This document shows, piece after piece, positions 7,438 through 15,672 of a stretch of DNA of 64,000 nt. The position numbers were made by a program, and so were the translations under genes. The stretch comes from Luoshenia tenuis. GTDB lineage: Bacteria; Bacillota; Clostridia; Christensenellales; GCA-900066905. Location: the NCBI RefSeq assembly GCF_014384745.1, contig NZ_JACRSO010000003.1:1-64000 (forward strand), in the 5' to 3' direction. Each line of letters begins with the position of its first letter. Position 1 is the stretch's first letter. Under the pieces are notes generated by a model. That model saw only the letters and a list, made by a program, of their open reading frames with translations. It searched no databases and had not been told where the DNA came from.

Positions 7438-7929
7438 CTATCGATGTGCGCGCTCAAAGTCCAGCAGGTACGCCTTTTTATCCAGCCCCGGCGCGTACCC
7501 CACCAGTCCCTTGGCCCCTACCACCCGGTGGCAGGGCACCACGATGGGCAGGGGATTGACGTGGTTCGCCCCGCCCACCGCCCGGGCGGCCGTGGGCTTG
7601 CCCAGTTCTTTGGCTATTTCGCCATAGGTCCGCGTTTCGCCGTAGGGGATGCGGCAAAGCGCCTCATACACGCATACGCGAAACGCGCTGCCCGTGAGCT
7701 TCAGCGGCAATTGAAACTGCTTGCGCGTGCCGGCAAAATATTCCTCCAGCTGACGCGCAGTTTCTCCCGCCAGGGGGAACTCCCGCGCTACCTCCGTATA
7801 AAGCCCCTTTTCCAGGCCGAATTCCAGCCAATGCGTCTGCTCAAAGTCGATCACGGTTAGGCACTCTGCCCCCGCGGCAATGCGCAGCTTCCCCAATGGG
7901 GAATCCATTTGAACGATCGATATCTCCAC
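7438..7929 (-). CDS. ogt: Methylated-DNA--protein-cysteine S-methyltransferase
   Basis: This 163-residue suicide repair protein moves the methyl group from O6-methylguanine to its own cysteine. The active-site motif PCHRVVG and the helix-turn-helix region with the arginine finger (ARAVGGANHVNP) are present, and length matches the Ogt class. A longer ATG-started frame exists, but AAGGAGGG at 7936-7943 is placed 6 nt before a GTG at 7929, and the protein then begins MEISIVQMDSPLG, like other family members. It is transcribed alone. Confidence 0.93.
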   Translation of the reverse strand: MEISIVQMDSPLGKLRIAAGAECLTVIDFEQTHWLEFGLEKGLYTEVAREFPLAGETARQLEEYFAGTRKQFQLPLKLTGSAFRVCVYEALCRIPYGETRTYGEIAKELGKPTAARAVGGANHVNPLPIVVPCHRVVGAKGLVGYAPGLDKKAYLLDFERAHR

Positions 7930-8031
7930 CGCGTACCCTCCTTTTTCGCCCATCTTTAACGGCATCCGGGCTCTTGCGTTTCTCTTTTAACCCATTATAG
8001 CATAAACTTTACGCCCCGATGGCGCCATCCC

Positions 8032-8061
8032 TTGACGCGGCGGGTTTTTCTACCGTATAAT
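8032..8061 (+). promoter_or_regulatory. Promoter of the alanyl-tRNA synthetase gene
   Basis: TTGACG (8032-8037), an 18-nt spacer and a perfect TATAAT (8056-8061) give a leader of roughly 80 nt before the GTG start. Confidence 0.65.
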
Positions 8062-8105
8062 ATTCACATTCGCCCAAGGCCATGTCGGCGATAGTATTGA
8101 TGCAA

Positions 8106-8128
8106 ACCCGCGCTTGAACCGCGCGGGT
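8106..8128 (+). promoter_or_regulatory. Leader hairpin just before the alaS ribosome-binding site
   Basis: An 8-bp perfect stem (8106-8113 with 8121-8128, ACCCGCGC and its complement) has a 7-nt loop. It ends about 8 nt before AAGGGAG. There is no T run and no T-box motif, so it is not a terminator. It could affect translation or mRNA stability. Confidence 0.35.
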
Positions 8129-8149
8129 AAAATAAGGGAGTGTTTTAAC

Positions 8150-10147
8150 GTGATCAGCGCCAATGAGCTGCGCCAAAAATTCTTGGATTTCTTTGTGGAA
8201 AAGGGACATACCCGCATCCCCAGCGCCTCCGTGGTGCCGGATAACGACCCCACCGTGCTCTTCACCACGGCGGGCATGCACCCGCTGGTTCCCTACCTGA
8301 TGGGGGAAAAGCACCCCGCCGGCACCCGGCTGTGCGATGTGCAAAAGTGCATCCGTACCGGGGATATCGACGACGTAGGAGACGATAGCCACCTGACCTT
8401 TTTTGAAATGCTGGGCAACTGGTCCCTGGGCGATTATTTTAAGGCGGATTCTATCCGCTGGTCCTGGGAGTTTTTGACCGACCCCAAATGGCTGGGTCTG
8501 GGCCCAGAGCGGATCGCCGTATCCGTCTTTGCCGGAGAGGACGGCATCCCCCGGGACGACGAGGCCGCCGACATCTGGCGTCAGGCCGGCGTGCCGGAGG
8601 AGCGGATCTTCTACCTTCCCCGCGAGAACAACTGGTGGGGCCCCGCCGGACAAACCGGCCCCTGCGGCCCGGATACCGAGATCTTCTACATTACCGATAA
8701 AGAGCCCTGCGGCCCGGATTGCTCCCCGGCCTGCGATTGCGGACGCTATCTTGAGATTTGGAACAACGTGTTTATGCAGTACCTCAAGACGGCGGACGGG
8801 CAGTACCTGCCCATGGAACATAAAAACGTGGATACCGGCATGGGCTTAGAGCGCACCATCGGGGTGCTGTGCGGCGCTAAATCGGTCTATGAGACCGATC
8901 TGTTTACCGATATTATCGCCCGTATCGAATCCTTAAGCGGCAAAAAATACGGCGAATCTCCCGAGATCACCCGCGCCATGCGCATCGTGGCCGATCATCT
9001 GCGCTCGGCCACCTTTATCCTGGGCGACGATAAGGCCGTGACCCCCTCCAACGTGGACCAGGGGTACGTGCTGCGCCGCCTGATCCGCCGGGCGGTGCGC
9101 TTCGGCATGCAGCTGGGTATGCCCGACGATGCGCCTCAGGCCATCGCCGAGGTGATCATCGCCCAATATCAGGATGTCTACGACGAGCTGCGCCGCCATC
9201 ACGATGCCATCATCGACGAGCTGGGCAAGGAGGTCACCCGTTTCCAGCGCACATTGCGCCAGGGCATGCGGGAATTTGAGAAGATCTTCAAGCGCATCAA
9301 ACAGTTCCTGGACAACCTGGATAAGTTTGAATACGTGTTGCCCAACCCCGATAACGTAGAACAGGCCACCCGGCTGGCCAAACAGATCGGCTCCAACCTG
9401 CGGCCTTTACCTGAGTTTGAAATGCTGCAAAACGCCGTGGCCCGCATGCGGCAGGGCTTTGAGCTGATCGCCTCCGCTTCAGACGACCTGAAAAAGGCCC
9501 GCGACGGCATCGCTGCGATCGACGGGCAGCAGGCCTTCCGCCTATACGACACTTTTGGTTTCCCCATCGAGATGACGGTAGAGCTAGCCCGCGAGAACGG
9601 GTTGATCGTCGACGAGGACGGCTTTAAAAAAGCCTTTGCCATCCATCAGCAAAAGAGCCATGCCGGCGCGGAACAGCGCTTTAAGGGCGGCCTGGCGGAT
9701 CACGCCGTGGAGACCGCGCGGCTGCATACCGCTACCCACCTTTTGCTTGGCGCGCTGCGCAAGGTGCTGGGGGACGACGTGTATCAGCGCGGTAGCAATA
9801 TCACTGCCGAGCGGCTGCGGTTCGACTTTTCCTTCGGCCGTAAGGTGACCAAGGAAGAGCTGGCCCAGGTGCAGCAGCTGGTCAACGAGGCCATCAAGGC
9901 CGACGTGCCTGTGGTTTGCGAGGAGATGACTGTGGACGAGGCCAAGGCGCAGGGCGCCATGGGCATTTTCGAGTCCAAGTACGGCGAAAAGGTCAAGGTC
10001 TACACGATCGAGGGCTATTCCAAGGAGATCTGCGGCGGGCCGCACGCGAACCGCACCGGCGAGCTGGGCGAGTTCATCATCAAAAAAGAGGAAAGCTCCT
10101 CTTCCGGCGTACGCCGGATCAAGGCGATCCTCAAATACGATAATTAA
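8150..10147 (+). CDS. alaS: Compact alanyl-tRNA synthetase without the C-terminal domain
   Basis: This 665-residue class II synthetase is about 200 residues shorter than typical bacterial AlaRS (about 870). The catalytic core (LFTTAGMHPLVPYLMG, FFEMLGNWSLGDYF) and tRNA-recognition region are present, followed by the editing domain with zinc ligands in HTATH (about residue 526) and CGGPHANR (about 628). The protein ends just after the editing domain, so the DHHA1/C-Ala oligomerisation region is absent. About 70 extra residues (roughly 380-450), rich in charged helix, separate the end of the tRNA-binding region from GQQAFRLYDTFGFP. GTG at 8150 with AAGGGAG upstream is the best start. A second, full-length alaS may exist elsewhere. 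Confidence 0.88.
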   Translation: MISANELRQKFLDFFVEKGHTRIPSASVVPDNDPTVLFTTAGMHPLVPYLMGEKHPAGTRLCDVQKCIRTGDIDDVGDDSHLTFFEMLGNWSLGDYFKADSIRWSWEFLTDPKWLGLGPERIAVSVFAGEDGIPRDDEAADIWRQAGVPEERIFYLPRENNWWGPAGQTGPCGPDTEIFYITDKEPCGPDCSPACDCGRYLEIWNNVFMQYLKTADGQYLPMEHKNVDTGMGLERTIGVLCGAKSVYETDLFTDIIARIESLSGKKYGESPEITRAMRIVADHLRSATFILGDDKAVTPSNVDQGYVLRRLIRRAVRFGMQLGMPDDAPQAIAEVIIAQYQDVYDELRRHHDAIIDELGKEVTRFQRTLRQGMREFEKIFKRIKQFLDNLDKFEYVLPNPDNVEQATRLAKQIGSNLRPLPEFEMLQNAVARMRQGFELIASASDDLKKARDGIAAIDGQQAFRLYDTFGFPIEMTVELARENGLIVDEDGFKKAFAIHQQKSHAGAEQRFKGGLADHAVETARLHTATHLLLGALRKVLGDDVYQRGSNITAERLRFDFSFGRKVTKEELAQVQQLVNEAIKADVPVVCEEMTVDEAKAQGAMGIFESKYGEKVKVYTIEGYSKEICGGPHANRTGELGEFIIKKEESSSSGVRRIKAILKYDN

Positions 10148-10165
10148 AGCATACAAAAAACCGCA

Positions 10166-10191
10166 GGGGCGCCCGCCGGGCGCCCCTTTTT
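10166..10191 (+). terminator. Terminator of alaS
   Basis: A 9-bp all-GC stem (10166-10174 with 10178-10186) with a 3-nt loop is followed by TTTTT. Confidence 0.9.
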
Positions 10192-10222
10192 CATGGCATA
10201 CCCTAGCCGCGGCAGCGCCGCC

Positions 10223-10251
10223 TTGTTGCTTGCACGCAGATTTGATATAAT
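10223..10251 (+). promoter_or_regulatory. Promoter of the mscS-lepB-leuA-iolC gene run
   Basis: TTGTTG (10223-10228), a 17-nt spacer and a perfect TATAAT (10246-10251) lie 33 nt before the first start codon of a six-gene plus-strand run. Confidence 0.6.
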
Positions 10252-10284
10252 AACAATAAAATCATCGTATGATAAGTTGAGGTA

Positions 10285-11178
10285 ATGATGGAAAACTGGT
10301 TTTCCGTAACCAATAGCGCGATCACCTTTCTCCCCTGGGATCTTCAGATCCCCTATGCGGCTATTCTAAAGGGCGTATTGGGGATCGTGATCATCTTTAT
10401 CGTGGCCAAGGTGCTAAATAAAGCGGGGGCGCGCATCATCTACGCCTGTTTCCACCGCAGAAAGCTGCCCTTTGGCCAAACGCCGGACGCGCGGTTGGAT
10501 ACCACCAGCACGCTCATAATCAGCATCTGGCGGTACGTGGTCTATTTTTTCGCCATCATCGCGATTTTGGGCGTATTAGGGCTGGGCCAGGCGGCCACCA
10601 GCCTGCTGGCCACCGCTGGCATCGGCGGCATCGCCATCGGCCTTGGGGCGCAGGATCTGTTTAAAGATGTGATCAACGGCTTTTTCCTGCTGTTTGAAGA
10701 TCAATTCCGCGTGGGGGACTATGTCACCATCGGCAGCTTTACCGGCACGGTAGAGTCCATCAGCATGCGCGTTACCCAGCTGCGGTGCTTTCGCGGCGAG
10801 GTGGTCACCATCCCCAACGGCGGTATCGAGCAGGTGGTCAACCTCTCGCGCGGCAATTCGTTGGCGCTGGTGGATGTCAAAATACCCATCGAGGGGGATG
10901 TGGAACAGGCCATCGCGCTGCTGCAGGATGTGGCCGCTGCATGGGCGGACGAACAGGGCGAGGCCCTGCCCAAGCCGCCGGAGGTGGTGGGCGCGGTGGA
11001 TATCGGCGGAGAGGGCGTAACGCTGCGCCTGGTCTCAACCACCCAGCCTCTGGGGCATTGGGAGGCCGAGCGCAGGCTGCGCGTCCTCATCAAAAAGCGG
11101 TTTGAGCAGGCCGGCATGCCCTTTGCCGTGGAGCGGCGCCAGCTCGTGCCCGCCCCAGCCAAGGAGGAAACGAAATGA
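10285..11178 (+). CDS. MscS-family mechanosensitive ion channel
   Basis: This 297-residue membrane protein releases solutes on hypo-osmotic shock. Hydrophobic segments lie near residues 24-45 and 70-95, followed by the pore helix AATSLLATAGIGGIAIGLGAQ with Gly/Ala packing and the conserved FLLFEDQFRVGD-VTIGSFTGTVESI beta domain typical of MscS. A cytoplasmic alpha/beta domain follows. The stop overlaps the next start by 4 nt (ATGA). An association of mscS with a DUF951 gene near the origin is also known from Bacillus. Two consecutive ATG codons (10285, 10288) are possible starts. Confidence 0.92.
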   Translation: MMENWFSVTNSAITFLPWDLQIPYAAILKGVLGIVIIFIVAKVLNKAGARIIYACFHRRKLPFGQTPDARLDTTSTLIISIWRYVVYFFAIIAILGVLGLGQAATSLLATAGIGGIAIGLGAQDLFKDVINGFFLLFEDQFRVGDYVTIGSFTGTVESISMRVTQLRCFRGEVVTIPNGGIEQVVNLSRGNSLALVDVKIPIEGDVEQAIALLQDVAAAWADEQGEALPKPPEVVGAVDIGGEGVTLRLVSTTQPLGHWEAERRLRVLIKKRFEQAGMPFAVERRQLVPAPAKEETK

Positions 11179-11387
11179 TAGCGTCTTATGGTCTGCACGA
11201 TGTGGTGCAAACGAAAAAAAGCCATCCCTGCGGGAGTGACCGCTGGGAGATCATCCGGGTGGGCGCCGACATCAAGATTCGCTGCTGCGGATGCAGGCGG
11301 ATCGTGATGCTCCCCCGCAATGAATTTGAAAAGCGCGTGCGCAAGGTTTTCCCTGCCGCGGCGGAAAGTGAAGGAAATAAAGCATGA
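11175..11387 (+). CDS. DUF951 family protein
   Basis: This 70-residue protein matches the DUF951 pattern: an N-terminal KKSHPCGSDRWEI, then ADIKIRCCGCRRIVMLPRNEFEKRV. Three or four cysteines suggest metal binding or nucleic-acid contact, but no biochemical role is established. It overlaps mscS and lepB by 4 nt on each side, so the three genes are translationally coupled. Confidence 0.88.
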   Translation: MIASYGLHDVVQTKKSHPCGSDRWEIIRVGADIKIRCCGCRRIVMLPRNEFEKRVRKVFPAAAESEGNKA

Positions 11388-11998
11388 ACGATATACAAGA
11401 GCCAAAAGGCACCGGCAGCGAACCGAACCTCGACCAGCCCACCACAAGGGTGGCCAAGCTGGAAAAGCGCAAGCGCAAATCCCGCCTGCGCGAGGGGCTG
11501 GATTGGGTCATCACCCTCGTGCTGGCTATGGCGCTGGCCTTTTTTCTGCGGCTATACGTGGTAGAATTTATTACGGTAGAGGGGCCATCCATGGAGCCTA
11601 CGCTGGTTTCGGACGAGCGGGTGCTGATCGACAAGGGGATCTATAACCTCTTTTGCACCCCGCAGCGCGGGGAGATCGTGGTCACGCACTTCCCCGGCGA
11701 GAAGGACATCTTTATCAAGCGCATCGTCGGCCTGCCGGGCGAGCGGCTGGAGATTCGCGGCGGCCAGGTCTATATCGACGACCAGCCCTTGGAAGAACCC
11801 TATATCGCCGCGCCCATGTTGCAGGATTATGATGAGATTGTCATCCCCGAGGGGCATTACATGGTCATGGGGGATAACCGCAATAACAGCCACGATAGCC
11901 GGGCCAGCGTGGTCGGCCCCATCCCGCGGGATCTGATCGTGGGCCGGGCGGTAGCCATCTCCTGGCCGCTGGACGCGTGGCGTGGGCTTTTGCCTTAA
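11384..11998 (+). CDS. lepB: Type I signal peptidase
   Basis: This 204-residue membrane protease removes signal peptides from exported proteins. It has a basic N terminus, one membrane helix (about residues 43-62) and the extracytoplasmic Ser-Lys catalytic site: Ser in EGPSMEPTL and Lys in IFIKRIVGLPGE. The box E motif GDNRNNSHDSR is also present. This is the short, single-TM Gram-positive form. It overlaps the DUF951 gene by 4 nt and is followed after 55 nt by leuA. Confidence 0.95.
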   Translation: MNDIQEPKGTGSEPNLDQPTTRVAKLEKRKRKSRLREGLDWVITLVLAMALAFFLRLYVVEFITVEGPSMEPTLVSDERVLIDKGIYNLFCTPQRGEIVVTHFPGEKDIFIKRIVGLPGERLEIRGGQVYIDDQPLEEPYIAAPMLQDYDEIVIPEGHYMVMGDNRNNSHDSRASVVGPIPRDLIVGRAVAISWPLDAWRGLLP

Positions 11999-12053
11999 CG
12001 CCTGTTGCCAGTTGTAAACGATAAACCCGCTGAAGAAAAGGACAGGGAAGAAA

Positions 12054-13589
12054 ATGCACGAGCCTAGAAAAATAAAGATCTTTGATACCACTTTGCGCGA
12101 CGGGGAACAAGCCCCCGGGCTAAACCTGAATGTGGATGAAAAGCTGGAGATCGCCCTGCAGCTGGAAAAGCTGGGGGTGGATTATATCGAGGCCGGCTTC
12201 CCCATCAGCTCCACCGGCGATTTTGAGGCCGTGCGCACCATCGCAGGGGCCGTAAAAAACTGCGCGGTGGTGGGGCTTTGCCGCGCCCTGCCCGGGGATA
12301 TCGACCGGGCCTGGGAGGCGCTTCGGGATGCGGCGCATCCCCGCATCCACATTTTTATTGCATCAAGCGACCTGCACATGGAATATAAATTGAATATGAC
12401 GCGCGAGCAGGTGCTGGAGGCGGCGCGCACCAGCGTGCGCCATGCGGCGACGCTGTGTAAAGACGTACAGTTCTCCGCAGAGGACGCCACCCGCAGCGAC
12501 CCGGCGTTTTTAGGGCAGCTTTTTGCCGCCGCCATCGAGGCGGGCGCGACTACCCTTTGCATCGCCGATACGGTAGGCTACTCCATGCCCGAGGAGCTGG
12601 CCGGGCTGATCGTCTACCTGCGCAATACCGTGCCCGGCATCGAAAACGTGCAGCTGGCCATCCACTGCCATAACGATATGGGGCTGGCCGTGGCCAATTC
12701 CCTCTCGGCCATCCAGGCAGGCTGCACGCAGATCGACGTTACCATCAACGGCCTGGGGGAGCGGGCGGGCAATACGCCGCTGGAAGAGCTGGTAATGGCG
12801 CTTTATGTGCGCAAAAGCTACCTGCCTACGGAAACGAATATCTGCCATAAGCAGATCTATCGCACCTGTTCGCTGGTCTCCAGCATCTGCAATATCCCGC
12901 TTCCGCCCAACAAGCCCATCGTAGGGGCCAATGCCTTTAGGCACGAGTCCGGCATCCATCAGCATGGGGTGATGAAAAATCCGCTGACCTATGAGATCAT
13001 CTCGCCCGAGACCGTGGGGGTCAAGCGCAACGGCATCGTCCTGGGCAAGCACTCCGGCCGGCATGCGTTTGAAGAGCGGCTGCTGGAGATGGGCATTACC
13101 TTAAGCGGTGAAAAACTAGAAAACGCCTTCCGCCGTTTCAAAGAACTGGCGGATAAAAAACAGTACGTATTAGACCGGGATATTGAAGCCCTGGCCAACG
13201 AAAAGATGACTGCCATCCCCGACCGCTACGTACTCGAATATTACCACATCACTTCCGGCAATACCTCGGTGCCGACGGCTACCGTGCGCATTGTCCGCGA
13301 AGGGGTGATCATGCAGGAGGCTGCCTGTGGCGAGGGCCCTGTAGACGCGGTGTTTAAGGCAACGTTGCGCGCCTGCGCCTTACAGGATATCACCCTTGAA
13401 GAATATTTTCTGCGTGCCGTGACCGGCGGGATGGACGCCCTGGGCGAAGTGACCGTGCGCATCAAGCGCAATAAACTGCTTTGCATTGGCCGCGCCATCT
13501 CTACCGACGTGATCGAGGCCAGCGCCAAGGCGCTGATCGCCGCGCTCAACCGCATGGCTTACGAGGCGAATACCGACAGCATCTCCTGA
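12054..13589 (+). CDS. leuA: 2-isopropylmalate synthase
   Basis: This 511-residue enzyme condenses acetyl-CoA with 2-oxoisovalerate, the first committed step of leucine synthesis. The HMGL-like barrel has the signature FDTTLRDGEQAPG, the metal ligands in HCHNDMGLAVAN and NGLGERAGN, and GKHSGRHA. A C-terminal LeuA regulatory domain (about residues 390-505) is present, so leucine feedback is expected. Homocitrate synthase and citramalate synthase are relatives, but length and domain set favour LeuA. leuB, leuC and leuD are not nearby; it lies between lepB and a cell-wall peptidase gene. Confidence 0.9.
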   Translation: MHEPRKIKIFDTTLRDGEQAPGLNLNVDEKLEIALQLEKLGVDYIEAGFPISSTGDFEAVRTIAGAVKNCAVVGLCRALPGDIDRAWEALRDAAHPRIHIFIASSDLHMEYKLNMTREQVLEAARTSVRHAATLCKDVQFSAEDATRSDPAFLGQLFAAAIEAGATTLCIADTVGYSMPEELAGLIVYLRNTVPGIENVQLAIHCHNDMGLAVANSLSAIQAGCTQIDVTINGLGERAGNTPLEELVMALYVRKSYLPTETNICHKQIYRTCSLVSSICNIPLPPNKPIVGANAFRHESGIHQHGVMKNPLTYEIISPETVGVKRNGIVLGKHSGRHAFEERLLEMGITLSGEKLENAFRRFKELADKKQYVLDRDIEALANEKMTAIPDRYVLEYYHITSGNTSVPTATVRIVREGVIMQEAACGEGPVDAVFKATLRACALQDITLEEYFLRAVTGGMDALGEVTVRIKRNKLLCIGRAISTDVIEASAKALIAALNRMAYEANTDSIS

Positions 13590-13609
13590 TTATATTCTGG
13601 AGGTCTGTC

Positions 13610-14572
13610 ATGCCCGCAAGGTACCCTGTACCCCGCACCCGTCCAAGAGCGGTTCCCGCCCGTACCCGCGGCCCTGCCGTGGATTTTGGGCGCTTGCGCT
13701 TTGCCAACCGGCGTTACCGGCGCTATCTGCTTTTGGGATTAGCGTTGATCCTGGTCCTGCTCATGATCCTTTCCCGCTGCCAACAGGGCACGCCCTATTA
13801 CAGCGCCGCGGAGGATTACGCGCCGCAGGCCTTTGACGACCTGTTGTTGGGGCAGCTGTTTACAGTCGAGGTGGAGCAGGATATCTCCTGGCGGGCCGTA
13901 GCCGCCGTGTATCTGGCGCAAACGCCGCCGGATGTGCGCGGACAGGAAGAGGATCTGCCTGCCCGATTAGCGGAATGCCGCGCGCTGCTCCCTTTGGAGG
14001 GCCCAGCTGAAGGACAGGCGCGGGATTACTTCCGCGCCGCTTTGGGCCAGCCGGGCGGCGATGCCGCCTGGAGCCAATACGCCGCCCTGAGTCAGATTGA
14101 CCGCGTGTTTCAGGGCAAGCAGTTTCCCCTGGCGCTGGACGCAAATTTCGATTATGCAGACAGCTGGCAGCAATCCCGCACCTTTGGCGGGGACCGCCAG
14201 CACGAAGGGTGCGATATCATGGCGGATCAGGGCACGTCGGTCTATGCGGCCTGCGGCGGTGTCGTCACCAAAAAAGGTTGGCTGACTTTAGGCGGTTGGC
14301 GGCTGGGTGTGCAGAGCGAGGACGGCGTTTATTACTATTATGCCCATCTATCCGCCTATGCCCAAGGGCTACAGGAGGGCGACGCGGTCCAAAAGGGGCA
14401 GCTACTGGGCTATGTGGGCGACACCGGCTACGGCCCGGAGGGGACTTCCGGCCAGTTTGCGCCGCATCTGCACTTTGGCATGTACGCGGATTCCGGCCAG
14501 ACCGCCTTTAATTCTTACCCCTATTTGAAGGCTTGGCAAGCACTTGCCTTAAAGGATACCGATGAAAAATAA
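13610..14572 (+). CDS. Membrane-anchored M23 (LytM-type) peptidase
   Basis: This 320-residue protein has a basic, Pro/Arg-rich N terminus, one membrane segment (about residues 42-60), a linker domain and a C-terminal M23 peptidase domain. The zinc ligands are visible as HEGCD (HxxxD) and HLHFGMY (HxH), with an extra His in YYAHLSAY. It probably cuts peptidoglycan cross-bridges or activates amidases during growth, division or sporulation. The frame is open further upstream inside leuA, but GGAGG stands 8 nt before the ATG at 13610. It is 20 nt after leuA and 16 nt before iolC. Confidence 0.88.
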   Translation: MPARYPVPRTRPRAVPARTRGPAVDFGRLRFANRRYRRYLLLGLALILVLLMILSRCQQGTPYYSAAEDYAPQAFDDLLLGQLFTVEVEQDISWRAVAAVYLAQTPPDVRGQEEDLPARLAECRALLPLEGPAEGQARDYFRAALGQPGGDAAWSQYAALSQIDRVFQGKQFPLALDANFDYADSWQQSRTFGGDRQHEGCDIMADQGTSVYAACGGVVTKKGWLTLGGWRLGVQSEDGVYYYYAHLSAYAQGLQEGDAVQKGQLLGYVGDTGYGPEGTSGQFAPHLHFGMYADSGQTAFNSYPYLKAWQALALKDTDEK

Positions 14573-14588
14573 GAAAAGAGGAATAACC

Positions 14589-15608
14589 ATGACCAAGATC
14601 ACCTTTGACGAGATCCGCCCTTATGACCTGGTTTTGATGGGCCGCGTGGCCATCGATTTTAATCCCCTGGATTATTTTAAGACACTGGTGGAGAGTAGCA
14701 CCTTTAAAAAATACGTGGGCGGCTCCCCGGCCAATATCGCCGTAGGGCTGGCCCGGCTGGGCAAGCGCATCGGCTTTATGGGCCGGGTGTCCGACGACCG
14801 GTTCGGCGAATATGTGGTGAATTTCTTTGAGAAAGAGGGCATCGACTGCTCACACATCAAGCCCTGCGAGAATGGCGAAAAGATCGGTCTGACCTTCACC
14901 GAGATCCTCAGCCCCACCGAGAGCAGCATCCTCATGTACCGCAACGGCATTGCGGACCTGATGCTGGACCCGGCCGATATTGACGAAGATTACATCGCCA
15001 ACAGCAAAGCCCTGCTGATCAGCGGCACGGCGCTGGCGCAAAGCCCTTCCCGCGAGGCCTGCCTAAAGGCCCTGGAGATCGCCAAGCGCCGGGGCACGGT
15101 GGTGATCTTTGATATCGACTACCGTCCCTATAACTGGAAGAGCGCCGACGAGATCGCCATTTACTATTCCCTCGTCGCCCGGCGCAGCGATATCATCCTG
15201 GGTTCCCGCGAGGAATTTGACCTGACCGAGGCGCTGATCCAGCCCGGCGCGGACGATAAGCAGACCGCCCAATACTGGCAGAACCTGGGCGCCAAGATCG
15301 TGATTATCAAGCACGGCAAATCCGGCTCTACCGCCTATACCGATGACGGTCGGCAGTATCAGGTCAAGCCCTTACCGGTGGAGGCGCTGAAATCCTTCGG
15401 CGGCGGAGATGGGTATGCCTCCGCCTTCCTGTACGGCATCTTCGAGGGCTGGGATATCCGCAGCTGCTTGGAGTTTGGCAGCGCATCGGCCTCCATGCTG
15501 GTAGCCAGCCACGGCTGCTCTGCCGATATGCCCAACGCCGCAGCCGTCAGCGATTTTATCGCCAAAGCCAAAGCCGAGCACGGGGATGTCTTCAGTTCCG
15601 AGCTATAA
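14589..15608 (+). CDS. iolC: PfkB-family sugar kinase, IolC-like (5-dehydro-2-deoxygluconokinase)
   Basis: This 339-residue ribokinase-fold enzyme resembles IolC, which phosphorylates 5-dehydro-2-deoxy-D-gluconate in myo-inositol breakdown. It starts with FDEIRPYDLVLMGRVAIDF, has the substrate loop GGSPANIAVGLARLG and the active-site motif GGGDGYASAF, in which the more usual GAGDxF is altered but the catalytic Asp is kept. No other inositol gene (iolA, B, D, E or G) is adjacent, so the substrate is inferred from family only. An upstream ATG overlapping the peptidase gene is rejected because AAAGAGG precedes the ATG at 14589. A terminator follows. Confidence 0.8.
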   Translation: MTKITFDEIRPYDLVLMGRVAIDFNPLDYFKTLVESSTFKKYVGGSPANIAVGLARLGKRIGFMGRVSDDRFGEYVVNFFEKEGIDCSHIKPCENGEKIGLTFTEILSPTESSILMYRNGIADLMLDPADIDEDYIANSKALLISGTALAQSPSREACLKALEIAKRRGTVVIFDIDYRPYNWKSADEIAIYYSLVARRSDIILGSREEFDLTEALIQPGADDKQTAQYWQNLGAKIVIIKHGKSGSTAYTDDGRQYQVKPLPVEALKSFGGGDGYASAFLYGIFEGWDIRSCLEFGSASASMLVASHGCSADMPNAAAVSDFIAKAKAEHGDVFSSEL

Positions 15609-15625
15609 ATCTATAACCCTACGGC

Positions 15626-15656
15626 AAAAGCCGGCGGATAACCGCCGGCTTTTCAT
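15626..15656. terminator. Bidirectional terminator closing iolC and the NRPS operon
   Basis: A 12-bp perfect stem (15626-15637 with 15642-15653) has an ATAA loop, A runs before and T runs after, and lies between convergent transcription units. It is the only clear terminator downstream of the six-gene NRPS operon. Confidence 0.88.
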
Positions 15657-15672
15657 TTTATCTATTCTATTG

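Noticed and set aside
8009..8821. A 270-codon open frame on the minus strand overlapping alaS
   Set aside because: It lies opposite strongly conserved AlaRS motifs, resembles no protein family and has no ribosome-binding site. It is a by-product of GC-rich codon use.
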